Source of the DNA: Microbacterium sp. BK668
GTDB lineage: Bacteria > Actinomycetota > Actinomycetes > Actinomycetales > Microbacteriaceae
Assembly (NCBI RefSeq): GCF_004362195.1
Contig: NZ_SNWG01000003.1
Span: 1 to 50,148 of the forward strand
Direction: 5' to 3'
DNA length: 50,148 bases
In this document: piece after piece, positions 1 through 8,614 of the stretch
Position numbering within the stretch: position 1 is the first letter of the stretch
How the letters are laid out: the number at the start of each line of letters is the position of its first letter
Translations under genes and position numbers: made by a program
The notes under the pieces: model-generated
Seen by the model: the letters and a program-made list of their open reading frames with translations, nothing else
Database searches by the model: none
What the model was told of the DNA's origin: nothing

Positions 1-8
1 CAAAGCTC

Positions 9-47
9 AAGGGCCTGAGCCCGGTGCAATACCGAGCGCAGGCCCTT
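9..47 (-). terminator. hairpin downstream of the L,D-transpeptidase gene
   Basis: A 9-bp perfect inverted repeat (AAGGGCCTG at 9-17, CAGGCCCTT at 39-47) encloses a loop that itself has weak dyad symmetry. It lies about 90 bases past the stop of the minus-strand L,D-transpeptidase gene, where a transcription terminator is expected. Only a short T-rich stretch follows on the minus strand, so intrinsic termination is plausible but not certain. Bases 48-135 hold nothing else I can name. Confidence 0.45.
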
Positions 48-135
48 GCGACTTAGGCTCTCAAATGGCCAGTCCAACTTCCGGGGGCCACTTCACGAGG
101 CATCCGCTCTTCTTCGTGTCCGAAGCTGCTGTCGG

Positions 136-1632
136 TCAGTTGTGGATGTAGACGTCCGTGCCGCTCGGCGCCCAGTTGTAGATCCACTGTGCACGCCACT
201 CCGGCATGCCGACGCAGCCGTGGCTCATCGTGCGGCCGAAGTTGTTGTGCCAGTACACGCCGTGGAAGGCCTGGCCGCCGTTGAAGTACATCGGCCATCG
301 GACGTTGGGCGTCGAATACGTGCCCGTGATGTTGCCGGCCGCGTCACGGTCGTAGCCGTTCATCGTCTGAACCGAGGTCTTGTAGCCGATCGTGTAGCGA
401 CCCGTGTAGGTCGGCGTGCTGCCCGTGCCGCTGGAGATGGGCCAGGAGTCGACGACGTTGCCGTTCTCCTTCACGTACAGGCGCTGCTCGCTGAGGTCCA
501 CCTCGAGCATCCGCGCGAGGCTCGTCGTCGTGAACGGCACCTCGGTGACGGGGAGCGCGTACGCGGCGTTGCCCGCGCCGATCTGCTCGGCGAACGACTT
601 CGCGATGCCGTCCGTCGCCCCGAGCTCGCGCCCGACGACCCCCTCGGTCGGCGTGCTCAGCACGCGGCCCGACGAGTTGACGATCGTGGTCGAGTCGACC
701 GGCGCGCGGTTGACGGCGCCGGCGAGGCCGTCGACCATCGGCTGGATGGCGTTGGCATCGGCGCTGATCGCGAAGGTCCCGCGTTCGGCGGGGGTGACGG
801 TGAGCCAGGAGGCGAAGGTCGCGCGGTCGATCGGGACGGTCCGCTCCTCGCCCACGTAGAAGCCGGCGGTGTCGAGCATGCCGTTGAGGATGCCGGCGGT
901 CGCCTGGGCGACGCTGGTCGTCCCCTCGGCGGGGACGGCCGCCATCGTGGCAGCCAGGTCGACCGTCGTCTCGCCGGAGGCGAAGGCATCCGTCAGCGCC
1001 GTCTGGACCGACGCGACGTCGATGCCGGATCCGTCGACAGCGGGCCCGACGACGTAGGTCGCGCTCGCGCCGTCGAAGGCGATCGTCGCGTTCGTCGGGT
1101 CGGTGTACATCGACGGGACGGCGGCTCGAAGCGCCTCGGTCGCGGTCTCGGGGTCGAGGGTCACGACGACCTCGGTCGCCTCGGGGTTCCAGGCGGTCAG
1201 GTTCCACGCGGGGTGCGCGGCGAAGGCCTCGTCGGCGAGGGCCTTGGCGTCGATCGTCGCGCCCAGCTCGTCGCCCGTGATCTCGGCGTCTCCGCCCGGG
1301 CCCGTGAGCACGATGGTCGTCACGTCGAGCTGCCTCTGCACCGCCTCGGCGGCGGCGCCCGGCGTGAGACCGCCGACGGGCACGCCGGCGATCGAGGTGC
1401 CGGGGGCGATGAGGAACAGGGAGGTCACGCCGACGCCGACGGCGACCGCCGCGACCGGGATCCCGATCCACAGCCACAGGTGGCGCTTCTTCGGAGCCGG
1501 CTCGGTCGGAGCCCACTCGTACTCGGGCGGTGCCGTCTCGACGGTGTCGTCCGACTGCGCGGTGGCGTCGATGGTCGCCGTCTCGTCGTCGGACGACTCA
1601 TTGGCGTCAGGCCTCGTGGCCAGATCGGTCAT
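136..1632 (-). CDS. L,D-transpeptidase (YkuD domain) with peptidoglycan-binding-like repeats, membrane anchored
   Basis: This 498-residue protein probably cross-links peptidoglycan (3-3 links) outside the membrane. It starts with an acidic cytoplasmic tail of about 65 residues. One membrane segment follows ([20 protein letters not shown], about residues 70-90). Then come two stretches resembling the putative peptidoglycan-binding domain (PG_binding_4) common upstream of YkuD domains. The C-terminal YkuD domain carries the catalytic signature HGVYWHNNF...SHGCVGMP, with the conserved His and Cys. The open frame runs further upstream, but the ATG at 1632 gives the natural acidic N-terminus MTDLATRPD, and residues before it are low-complexity Arg/Ser/Pro. 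A lipoprotein gene ends 94 bases upstream on the same strand. Family assignment is firm; the exact substrate is unknown. Confidence 0.93.
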   Translation of the reverse strand: MTDLATRPDANESSDDETATIDATAQSDDTVETAPPEYEWAPTEPAPKKRHLWLWIGIPVAAVAVGVGVTSLFLIAPGTSIAGVPVGGLTPGAAAEAVQRQLDVTTIVLTGPGGDAEITGDELGATIDAKALADEAFAAHPAWNLTAWNPEATEVVVTLDPETATEALRAAVPSMYTDPTNATIAFDGASATYVVGPAVDGSGIDVASVQTALTDAFASGETTVDLAATMAAVPAEGTTSVAQATAGILNGMLDTAGFYVGEERTVPIDRATFASWLTVTPAERGTFAISADANAIQPMVDGLAGAVNRAPVDSTTIVNSSGRVLSTPTEGVVGRELGATDGIAKSFAEQIGAGNAAYALPVTEVPFTTTSLARMLEVDLSEQRLYVKENGNVVDSWPISSGTGSTPTYTGRYTIGYKTSVQTMNGYDRDAAGNITGTYSTPNVRWPMYFNGGQAFHGVYWHNNFGRTMSHGCVGMPEWRAQWIYNWAPSGTDVYIHN

Positions 1633-1726
1633 GCCAAAACCCCCCGGCTCCCGAACATGCCGTTCCATGCTACGGGATGACATATTCCAAATGGGCAACG
1701 GTCCTATCACAGTCGCCCGCTTGAGC

Positions 1727-2215
1727 TCACTCCGGCGCGCAGAGCTGCTGGAATCGCTCGCTCGTCTCCTGGAAGTCGTCACCGAGCGTCGACAGCTCCT
1801 CGAGCTTCGACACGTCGCCGTCGACGATTCCCTGCATGACTTCCGCGGTCTTGGCGAACATGTCCTGGAGGTCCGGCAGGACGGCCGCCACGTCGTCGTT
1901 GGAGATCCGGGATGCCGCGGCCGAGAGCTTCTCGGCGGCTGACTCCATCGCCTCCACGACCTGTGCGGGGTCGGTCGTCGCCGCCTCGCCGAAGTCCTCG
2001 GTGGCTTCGGTGATCGTGTCCTGGATGAGGGTGCAGGCCTCCTCGATCGACTGCGCATCCCCGCTCGCCGAGGGGGAGGGGCGCGCCGAGGCCGAGCTGC
2101 TCGGCGCGGTGCGGGTCGAGGTGTCCGCGTCGTCTGAAGGGGGCGCGACCGTGCAGCCGGCGAGGGCGAGCACGGCGGCGACCGAGAGCGACAGGGCGGC
2201 GATGCGACGGTTCAT
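1727..2215 (-). CDS. small secreted lipoprotein, function unknown
   Basis: This 162-residue protein starts MNRRIAALSLSVAAVLALAGC, a lipoprotein signal with lipobox LALAGC, so it should be anchored to the outer face of the membrane. A Ser/Thr/Pro-rich linker follows, then an alpha-helical domain (roughly residues 55-160) with two cysteines, one near its start (EEACTLI) and one near its end (QQLCAPE), that could form a disulfide. I recognise no family. The ATG at 2215 was chosen because the signal peptide starts there; the 52 residues encoded upstream in frame look non-coding. It precedes the L,D-transpeptidase gene on the same strand, so co-transcription and a cell-envelope role are possible. 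Confidence 0.8.
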   Translation of the reverse strand: MNRRIAALSLSVAAVLALAGCTVAPPSDDADTSTRTAPSSSASARPSPSASGDAQSIEEACTLIQDTITEATEDFGEAATTDPAQVVEAMESAAEKLSAAASRISNDDVAAVLPDLQDMFAKTAEVMQGIVDGDVSKLEELSTLGDDFQETSERFQQLCAPE

Positions 2216-2334
2216 GATGCCTCCGCGCCCACCATAAGCGACAGCATCCGCCCGTTGAAGACAACAGGTGTCGATCACGGAATGTAACAAGTTTGTAAAC
2301 CCTCCATCCAAATCAGCGTCCAGACTTGCGCTTC

Positions 2335-2361
2335 GTTTGTTCGTAAGGTCTACTAACAAAC
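2335..2361. promoter_or_regulatory. palindromic operator overlapping the ROK regulator promoter and start
   Basis: An inverted repeat of two 11-base half-sites, GTTTGTTCGTA at 2335-2345 and TACTAACAAAC at 2351-2361, surrounds the 5-base centre AGGTC. It ends exactly one base before the ATG of the ROK regulator. A possible promoter overlaps it: TTGCGC at 2326-2331, a 17-base spacer, and TCTACT at 2349-2354. That would place the transcript start at or next to the ATG, so the mRNA may be leaderless. This is the natural site for autorepression by the ROK protein. A related half-site lies before the hexosaminidase gene at 17071-17081. Confidence 0.65.
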
Positions 2362-3564
2362 ATGACTGCATCGGAAGCGCAGCGCGGCTCTTCCACCCTC
2401 GAGCCGCCGCGCACCGCCTCGGGAAGCGCCGGGCGCTCCTTCGGGCCCGGCCGCGCCCTCCGCCAGGGCGGCAAGGTGCTCCCCGAGCACGCGCGCGGCC
2501 ACAACCGGTCGCTCGTCATGCAGACGCTCTTCCACCAGGGCGCGATGAGCCGCGCCGACCTATCGCGCGAGACGGGTCTCACCCGGGTGACGATCTCGGA
2601 TCTCGTGGGCGAGCTCATCGCCGACGGCTTCGTCGCCGAGAAGGGCGTGCGCGAGGCATCCGGACCCGGAAAGCCCGCCATGCTCGTCGACCTCGACCGC
2701 GACGGCCACCGCATCGTCGGCCTCGATCTCTCCGGCAGCGACGAGTTCATCGGGGCCGTCCTGACCCTCGACGGCGACATCGTCGCCCGCCGCCACGTCC
2801 CCGTCCCCGGCGCCGACGAGGACGTCGTGGGTGTCGTCGTCGACCTCGCGCGCGAACTCGTCGCCGATTCGCACGCTCCCGTGCTCGGCGTCGGCGTCGG
2901 CACCCCCGGCGTCGTGAACGAGCACGGCGTGATCCTCACCGCTCCGAACTTCCGGTGGGCCGGCTTCGATCTCGAGAGCACGCTGCGCGAGGAGCTCGGC
3001 CTTCCCGTCCTCGTCGCGAACGACGCCAACGCCGCCGTCCTGGCGGAGTACACCTTCGGCGGCGCCGGCGACGACGTCCTCCTCGTGAAGGTCGGACGCG
3101 GTGTCGGCTCCGGCCTCCTCGCGTCCGGTCAGCCCATGCGGGGAGCGCACTTCGCGGCGGGCGAGATCGGCCACGTCACCGTCGGCACCGACGGCGGCCC
3201 CGTGTGCGTGTGCGGCAAGATCGGATGCCTCGAGGCGTGGCTCGCCGTGCCCCCGCTGTCCGCCCGGCTCGCCGAAGCCCCCGACGACGAGGCCCGCACC
3301 GGGATCCTCCGCGATGCGGGGGAGCGCCTGGGGATCGCCCTCGCCCCGGTCGTGGGCGTGCTCGACGTGTCGGAGATCGTGCTCTCCGGCCCCACCGAAC
3401 TTCTCGACGGACCTCTCGCGCACGCGACCGTCGAGACCCTCCGCACCCGAACGCTCGCCGAGTTCCACGACGGCGTCCGTGTGCGGATGACGGAGCAAGG
3501 CCAGGACATCGTCCTGCGCGGCGCGGCCGTCATGGTCCTGTCGGGACAACTGGGGGTGTCGTAG
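2362..3564 (+). CDS. ROK-family transcriptional repressor of the amino-sugar genes
   Basis: This 400-residue protein has the usual layout of NagC/XylR-type ROK repressors. A winged helix-turn-helix lies around residues 50-110 (GAMSRADLSRETGLTRVTISDLVGEL). A sugar-binding ROK domain follows, with the zinc-binding CVCGKIGCLE motif near residue 290. It should bind an amino sugar or its phosphate and release DNA. The ATG at 2362 abuts a perfect-spacing palindrome, which suggests autorepression. Solute-binding protein, permease, kinase and nagB genes follow on the same strand, which supports control of GlcNAc or chitobiose uptake. Inducer and full regulon cannot be read from the sequence. Confidence 0.88.
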   Translation: MTASEAQRGSSTLEPPRTASGSAGRSFGPGRALRQGGKVLPEHARGHNRSLVMQTLFHQGAMSRADLSRETGLTRVTISDLVGELIADGFVAEKGVREASGPGKPAMLVDLDRDGHRIVGLDLSGSDEFIGAVLTLDGDIVARRHVPVPGADEDVVGVVVDLARELVADSHAPVLGVGVGTPGVVNEHGVILTAPNFRWAGFDLESTLREELGLPVLVANDANAAVLAEYTFGGAGDDVLLVKVGRGVGSGLLASGQPMRGAHFAAGEIGHVTVGTDGGPVCVCGKIGCLEAWLAVPPLSARLAEAPDDEARTGILRDAGERLGIALAPVVGVLDVSEIVLSGPTELLDGPLAHATVETLRTRTLAEFHDGVRVRMTEQGQDIVLRGAAVMVLSGQLGVS

Positions 3565-3667
3565 CACAGCCCGACCGTGCTCCCGGGGCATCCCGGACAC
3601 CCGAACTTCCCCCGGATGGGCCGCCCCGGCCCCTCCGAAAACCAAGAGAACACAAAAGGAAGACACC

Positions 3668-4939
3668 ATGAAGAAGACGCTCGGAGCACTCGCACTGCTC
3701 GGCGCCTCGGCGCTCGTCCTCGCCGGCTGCTCCACGGGAGGCGACGCAGGCTCCACGGGCAGCGAAGGCGCGGAGATCCGCGTCTGGCTCGTCGGCACCG
3801 ACACGCCGCAGGAAGCCCGTGACTACCTCAAGACGACGTTCGAGGAGGAGAACCCGGGCTCGACGCTGGTCATCGAGGAGCAGCAGTGGACCGGCCTCGT
3901 CGACAAGCTGACGACGAGCCTGTCGTCGAACGACAGCCCGGACGTCGTCGAGATGGGCAACACGCAGGCGCCTGCCTTCACCTCGAGCGGCGCCCTCCTC
4001 GACATCGAGGACATCAAGAAGGAGCTCGGCGGCGACGACCTGCTTCCCGGCTTCGTCGAGGCGGGCTCGTGGGACGGCAAGCTGTACGCCGCGCCGTACT
4101 ACTCGGGCGCACGCGTCGTGTTCTACAACACGGCGATGTACGACCAGGCCGGCGTCACCGTCCCCGCGACGCTCGACGACTACGTGTCGAACGGCCTCAC
4201 CCTCGCGCAGGCGCTCCCCGGAGTCTCGGGCGTCTACTTCCCGGGCAAGGACTGGTACAACGCCCTGCCCTTCATCTGGGAGAACGGCGGCGAGATCGCT
4301 GTGAAGAAGGGCGACAAGTGGGACGCCCAGCTCTCTGACGACGCCTCGGTCAAGGGCCTCGAGCAGGTCCAGACGCTCATGACGCAGGCGTCGCTCGCTC
4401 CGAAGGACGGCGACGAGGCCGACGGCTGGGTGCCCTTCCGCACCGAGCAGGCCGCGACCTACTCGGCGCCGAGCTGGGCGTACTGGTCGATCGTCGCCGA
4501 CGAGGACAAGCAGCCCACCGCCGTCGCCGAGACGACGGGCTACTTCGCCCTGCCCGGCATGAAGGAGGGCAGCACCGCTCAGGTGTTCGCCGGTGGCTCC
4601 AACGTCGGCGTGGCCGCGAAGTCGCAGAACCCGGACCTCGCCAAGAAGGCGCTCGAGATCATGCTGAGCGACGACTACCAGACGATCCTCGCCAAGGCCG
4701 GCCTCGTGCCCGCCCTGACGTCGCTCGGCGACGAGGTCGCCGCCGCCACGCCCGAGCTCGCCCAGGTCATCGCCGCGGCCGCCGCAAACGCCAAGCTCAC
4801 CCCGGCATCCCCGAACTGGGCGGACGTCGAGGCGCAGGGCATCATGCAGGACCTCTTCGTGAACATCGCGAACGGCGGCGACGTGAAGTCGCTCGCGCAG
4901 GACGCCGATGAGCAGATCGAGGCGATCCTCAACGGCTGA
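3668..4939 (+). CDS. ABC transporter extracellular sugar-binding lipoprotein
   Basis: This 423-residue protein begins with a lipoprotein signal (MKKTLGALALLGASALVLAGCS; lipobox LAGC) and continues as a family-1 extracellular solute-binding protein. Typical stretches are IRVWLVGTDTP, VIEEQQWTGLVDKL and the NGGEIAVKKGDKW region. It would capture a sugar at the cell surface and pass it to the two permeases encoded next. A clear ribosome site (AAAGGAAG) lies 7-14 bases before the ATG. Gene context points to GlcNAc, chitobiose or related oligosaccharides, as in the DasABC and NgcEFG systems, but the ligand is inferred. About 100 bases separate it from the regulator gene. Confidence 0.93.
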   Translation: MKKTLGALALLGASALVLAGCSTGGDAGSTGSEGAEIRVWLVGTDTPQEARDYLKTTFEEENPGSTLVIEEQQWTGLVDKLTTSLSSNDSPDVVEMGNTQAPAFTSSGALLDIEDIKKELGGDDLLPGFVEAGSWDGKLYAAPYYSGARVVFYNTAMYDQAGVTVPATLDDYVSNGLTLAQALPGVSGVYFPGKDWYNALPFIWENGGEIAVKKGDKWDAQLSDDASVKGLEQVQTLMTQASLAPKDGDEADGWVPFRTEQAATYSAPSWAYWSIVADEDKQPTAVAETTGYFALPGMKEGSTAQVFAGGSNVGVAAKSQNPDLAKKALEIMLSDDYQTILAKAGLVPALTSLGDEVAAATPELAQVIAAAAANAKLTPASPNWADVEAQGIMQDLFVNIANGGDVKSLAQDADEQIEAILNG

Positions 4940-5033
4940 CGCCGTCCCGACGGGGCGCCCTGCGTGCGGGGCGCCCCGTCCCATGTCCGCCGGACCCCGG
5001 GTCCGACAGAATTCCCCTGAGAGGAGGCGAGTC

Positions 5034-5996
5034 ATGTCGACCATCTCCATTCCTGAGGTGGCGTCGAGCCCCGCGGCGCCGTCCGACCACGGATCGCCGC
5101 CCAAGCGACGGAAGTTCCCCTGGACGCCGCTCGCGCTGCTCGCGCCCGCGCTGATCATGCTCGCCGTGTTCATCGGCTGGCCGCTCGTGCAGCTCGTGAT
5201 CATGTCGTTCCAGAAGTTCGGCCGCGCCCAGATCTTCGGAGCCCCGCCCGAGTTCATCGGGCTCCAGAACTACGCCGAGGTGCTGACCGACCCCGAGTTC
5301 TGGGGCGTGCTGGGTCGCAGCATCGCCCTGTGCGTCGTGAGCGTCGTCGCCACGATGCTCCTCGGCGTCGCGATCGCCGTCCTCATGACCAAGCTCGGCG
5401 CCGTCATGCGCACAGCCGTCTCGGTCTCGCTGCTGCTCGCGTGGGCGATGCCCGCTCTCACCGCGACGATCGTCTGGGGCTGGATCTTCGACACGCAGTA
5501 CGGCCTGGTGAACTGGGCGCTCACCCAGCTCACCGGGGAGAACTGGATGGGCCACAGCTGGCTCATCGATCCCGTCAGCTTCTTCGCCGTCGCGGCGATC
5601 ATCATCACGTGGGGCGCGATCCCCTTCGTCGCCTTCAGCACCTACGCGGGCCTGACCCAGGTGCCCGACGAGGTGCTCGAAGCCTCGTCGCTCGACGGTG
5701 CGGGCGGGCTCGCCCGATTCCGTCTCATCGTCCTTCCCTACATCCGCTCGATCCTGCTCGTCGTCCTCGTCCTGCAGGTGATCTGGGACCTGCGGGTGTT
5801 CGCGCAGATCTACGCCCTGCAGTCGATCGGCGGCGTGCGGGCCGAGACGAACACGATCGGCGTCTACATCTACAGCGTCTCGATGGCCTCCGGCGACCTC
5901 GGCGCCGGCGGCGCGATCTCGGTCATCCTCGTCGCGATCCTGCTGCCGATCTCGGCGTACTGGATCCGCTCGATGCTCAAGCAGGAGGAGTCATGA
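5034..5996 (+). CDS. ABC sugar transporter permease (MalF-type)
   Basis: This 320-residue integral membrane protein is one of the two channel subunits of the sugar importer. It has about six membrane segments, starting with WTPLALLAPALIMLAVFIGWPL near residue 30. It carries the EAA loop that contacts the ATPase (EASSLDGAGGLARFRLIVLP, about residues 215-235). The ATG at 5034 was chosen because GAGAGGAGG precedes it closely; the frame upstream is Arg/Pro-rich and unlike a permease start. The stop overlaps the next permease start in an ATGA arrangement, so the two subunits are translationally coupled. Confidence 0.93.
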   Translation: MSTISIPEVASSPAAPSDHGSPPKRRKFPWTPLALLAPALIMLAVFIGWPLVQLVIMSFQKFGRAQIFGAPPEFIGLQNYAEVLTDPEFWGVLGRSIALCVVSVVATMLLGVAIAVLMTKLGAVMRTAVSVSLLLAWAMPALTATIVWGWIFDTQYGLVNWALTQLTGENWMGHSWLIDPVSFFAVAAIIITWGAIPFVAFSTYAGLTQVPDEVLEASSLDGAGGLARFRLIVLPYIRSILLVVLVLQVIWDLRVFAQIYALQSIGGVRAETNTIGVYIYSVSMASGDLGAGGAISVILVAILLPISAYWIRSMLKQEES

Positions 5997-6835
5997 CCGC
6001 CCGTCCGCGAAGCGCCGTCTCGCGCGTCTTCCTCAACATCGCCGCGATCGTCGTGATCGTCGCATCCCTGTTCCCGGTCTACTGGATGGTGAACTCGTCG
6101 TTCCTGCCGAACTCGGCGCTGCAGTCGACGGCTCCTCACTGGTGGCCGGACGAGTTCACGCTCAAGAACTACCAGGCCGCGTTCGGCGACGACGGCCTGG
6201 TGACGTCTCTCCTGAACTCGATGGCCGTGACCGGTCTGACCCTCGTCGCCGCGCTGGTCTTCGCCTTCCTCGCCGCGATCGCCGTCTCGCGCTACCGCTT
6301 CCGCAGCCGCACGTCGTTCATCATCGCGATCCTCGTCATCCAGATGATCCCGGCGGAGGCCATGATCGTCTCGGTCTTCCGTCTTCTCGACGGCTGGTAC
6401 CTGCTCAACACGATCATCGGCCTGAGCTTCGTCTACATCGCCCTGGTGCTGCCGTTCACGATCTGGACGCTGCGCGGGTTCGTCAACGGTGTTCCGGCGG
6501 ACCTCGAAGAGGCGGCGATGATCGACGGATGCAGTCGCACCGGCGCCTTCTGGCGGATCACCTTCCCGCTGCTCGCCCCGGGACTCATCGCGACGGGCGT
6601 CTTCGCCTTCATCCAGGCGTGGAACGAGTTCGTCTTCGCGCTGGTCATCATGACGCGTCCCGAATCGATGACGCTGCCGATCTGGCTGCGCGCGTTCGTA
6701 CAGGCGACGAAGGCGACGGACTGGGCGCTCATCATGGCCGCCTCGACGATCATGGCGGTGCCGGTCATCGTGTTCTTCCTCATCGTCCAGCACCGCATGA
6801 CCAGCGGCCTCGTGTCGGGGGCGGTCAAGGGCTGA
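5993..6835 (+). CDS. ABC sugar transporter permease (MalG-type)
   Basis: This 280-residue protein is the second channel subunit. About six membrane helices are visible, the first being VFLNIAAIVVIVASLFPVYW. The EAA loop reads EEAAMIDGCSRTGAFWRITF (about residues 180-200), the contact for the nucleotide-binding subunit. Its ATG overlaps the stop of the upstream permease by four bases. No ATP-binding subunit is encoded in this cluster or anywhere in the window. In actinobacteria such importers usually share a multitasking ATPase (MsiK), so the missing partner is expected elsewhere in the genome. Confidence 0.93.
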   Translation: MTARPRSAVSRVFLNIAAIVVIVASLFPVYWMVNSSFLPNSALQSTAPHWWPDEFTLKNYQAAFGDDGLVTSLLNSMAVTGLTLVAALVFAFLAAIAVSRYRFRSRTSFIIAILVIQMIPAEAMIVSVFRLLDGWYLLNTIIGLSFVYIALVLPFTIWTLRGFVNGVPADLEEAAMIDGCSRTGAFWRITFPLLAPGLIATGVFAFIQAWNEFVFALVIMTRPESMTLPIWLRAFVQATKATDWALIMAASTIMAVPVIVFFLIVQHRMTSGLVSGAVKG

Positions 6836-6878
6836 TGGGCGCGCAGCATGCAGCCGCCCTCCGAGGGGAGGACGGCCG

Positions 6879-7829
6879 GTGAGAGTCGGACTCGACATGG
6901 GCGGCACGAAGACCGACGCGGTCGTCGTCGACTCCGTCGGTGCCGTTGCCGCCCGCGTGCGCCTGGCGACCGGGTGGGGCGGCGACGAGATCGTGCGCAC
7001 CGCGGTCGCGGCGGTTCGCGCCGTGGCGACGGATGCCGCGGTCGGCCTGGAAGACATCGAATCGGTGGGCATCGGCATCCCGGGCCAGATCGAGGCGGAG
7101 ACGGGGCGCGTGGCGCACGCGGTCAACCTCGGCGTCGACGAGCTCGACCTCGCCGGGGCCGTCGCGCCGGCGCTCGGCATCCCGGTCCGTGTCGAGAACG
7201 ACGTCAAGGCCGCCGCCTTCGGGGCGTACGCTCTGCGCGGCGGCGCGTCCGGGTTCGGCATCCGCCACGGCTCGATGGCCTATCTGAATCTCGGCACCGG
7301 CATCGCGGCCGGCATCGTCGCGAACGGCGAGCTGTGGCGCGGTGCGCGGGGCACGGCGGGCGAGGTCGGACACATCTCGGTCGACCCCCACGGTCCGCTC
7401 TGCCGGTGCGGTCAGCGCGGCTGCATCGAGGCGCTCGCCGGGGGCGGGGCGATCGCCGAGCGGTGGGGCCGCCCCGCACAGCTTCCCGTGCGCGACGTGT
7501 TCGACGCCGCCGACGCCGGCGATCCCGAGGCCAAGGCGCTCCGCGTCGGTCTCGCGCGGGGTGTTGCGGCGGGCGTGCGGATCCTCGTGCTGACGGCCGA
7601 CGTCGATGTCGTCGTGCTGGGCGGCGGAGTGACCGCGCTCGGGCAGCGCCTGATGACCGACGTCGCGGCCGAGCTCGCCGCGAGTGCCGAGGCATCCCCG
7701 TTCATGCGGTCGCTGCGGCTCGACGAGCGCGTCGAGCTGCTGCCGACCGGCTCGCCCGCGGCGGCTCTCGGCGCCGCCCTCATCGGCGCGCACGACCCCG
7801 AGCCCGAAGAGGTGCTGGCCCGTGGCTGA
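6879..7829 (+). CDS. ROK-family sugar kinase, probable N-acetylglucosamine kinase
   Basis: This 316-residue protein lacks a DNA-binding domain and starts at the ATP-binding motif LDMGGTKTDAVV, so it is an enzyme-type ROK protein. The zinc motif CRCGQRGCIEAL with the preceding GEVGHISVDPHG sits around residues 165-190, and the catalytic VENDVKAA stretch around 105. It would phosphorylate GlcNAc or a related amino sugar in the cytosol, making the substrate for NagA. The GTG start at 6879 is preceded by GAGGGGAGGA. The stop lies eight bases inside nagB, which indicates one operon. The true sugar could also be glucose or N-acetylmannosamine; context favours GlcNAc. Confidence 0.88.
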   Translation: MRVGLDMGGTKTDAVVVDSVGAVAARVRLATGWGGDEIVRTAVAAVRAVATDAAVGLEDIESVGIGIPGQIEAETGRVAHAVNLGVDELDLAGAVAPALGIPVRVENDVKAAAFGAYALRGGASGFGIRHGSMAYLNLGTGIAAGIVANGELWRGARGTAGEVGHISVDPHGPLCRCGQRGCIEALAGGGAIAERWGRPAQLPVRDVFDAADAGDPEAKALRVGLARGVAAGVRILVLTADVDVVVLGGGVTALGQRLMTDVAAELAASAEASPFMRSLRLDERVELLPTGSPAAALGAALIGAHDPEPEEVLARG

Positions 7830-8601
7830 GATCATCATCGTTCCGTATGCCGCGGCTGCGGGCTCTCTCGTCGCGGACGCGATCGTCCGGCTCATCGAGA
7901 GGAACCGGGAGGCCGTGCTCGGCCTCGCGACCGGGTCGACTCCGCTTCCGGTCTACCAGGCGCTCGAGCCGCGCCTGAAGGGCATCGACGTCTCGCGCGT
8001 GCGCGGGTTCGCCCTGGACGAGTACGTCGGCCTCGACCCCGCGCACCCCGAGTCGTACCGCTCGGTCATCCAGCGCGAGGTCGTCGAGCCGCTCGGCCTG
8101 GACCCGGCCCTCATCCGCGTGCCCGACGGGTCGCTCGACGGGATCGAGCACGCCGGGGAGGAGTACGAGGAGGCCATCCTCGCCGCGGGCGGCGTCGACC
8201 TGCAGCTCCTCGGGATCGGCACGGACGGGCACATCGGCTTCAACGAGCCCGGCTCGTCGTTCGCGTCGCTGACCCGCGTGAAGACGCTCACCGAGCAGAC
8301 CCGCGACGACAACGCGCGCTTCTTCGACTCGGTCGACGACGTTCCCCGGCACTGCATCACGCAGGGTCTCGGGACCATCCTGCGCGCGCGGCACCTGGTG
8401 CTCCTCGCCTTCGGCGCAGGCAAGGCCGAGGCGGTCGCCGGCGCCGTCGAGGGACCGCTCACCGCGTCGCTCCCGGGCTCGGCGATCCAGCTGCATCCCC
8501 GCGCGACCGTGGTGGTCGACGAGGCGGCCGCCTCGCGCCTGCGCTTCGCCGACTACTACCGCTACACGTACGAGAACAAGCCCGCCTGGCAGGCGATCTG
8601 A
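7822..8601 (+). CDS. nagB: glucosamine-6-phosphate deaminase
   Basis: This 259-residue enzyme converts glucosamine-6-phosphate to fructose-6-phosphate and ammonia, the last step of GlcNAc catabolism. The phosphate loop LGLATGSTPLPVYQAL is near residue 35, FALDEYVGLDP near 65, and the family signature LLGIGTDGHIGFNEPGSS near 130. Length matches the family. The GTG at 7822 is taken as start because it gives the conserved N-terminus VAEIIIVPYAAAAG and overlaps the kinase gene by eight bases. The upstream in-frame extension lies entirely in kinase coding DNA. This gene ends the amino-sugar operon; a repeat cluster follows. Confidence 0.95.
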   Translation: MAEIIIVPYAAAAGSLVADAIVRLIERNREAVLGLATGSTPLPVYQALEPRLKGIDVSRVRGFALDEYVGLDPAHPESYRSVIQREVVEPLGLDPALIRVPDGSLDGIEHAGEEYEEAILAAGGVDLQLLGIGTDGHIGFNEPGSSFASLTRVKTLTEQTRDDNARFFDSVDDVPRHCITQGLGTILRARHLVLLAFGAGKAEAVAGAVEGPLTASLPGSAIQLHPRATVVVDEAAASRLRFADYYRYTYENKPAWQAI

Positions 8602-8614
8602 CGGTCCGCCGCGA

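Noticed and set aside
46..1680. Long plus-strand open frame (544 codons) over the L,D-transpeptidase gene
   Set aside because: Its translation is Arg/Val/Asp-rich low complexity, an antisense shadow typical of high-GC DNA. The minus strand has clear YkuD motifs.
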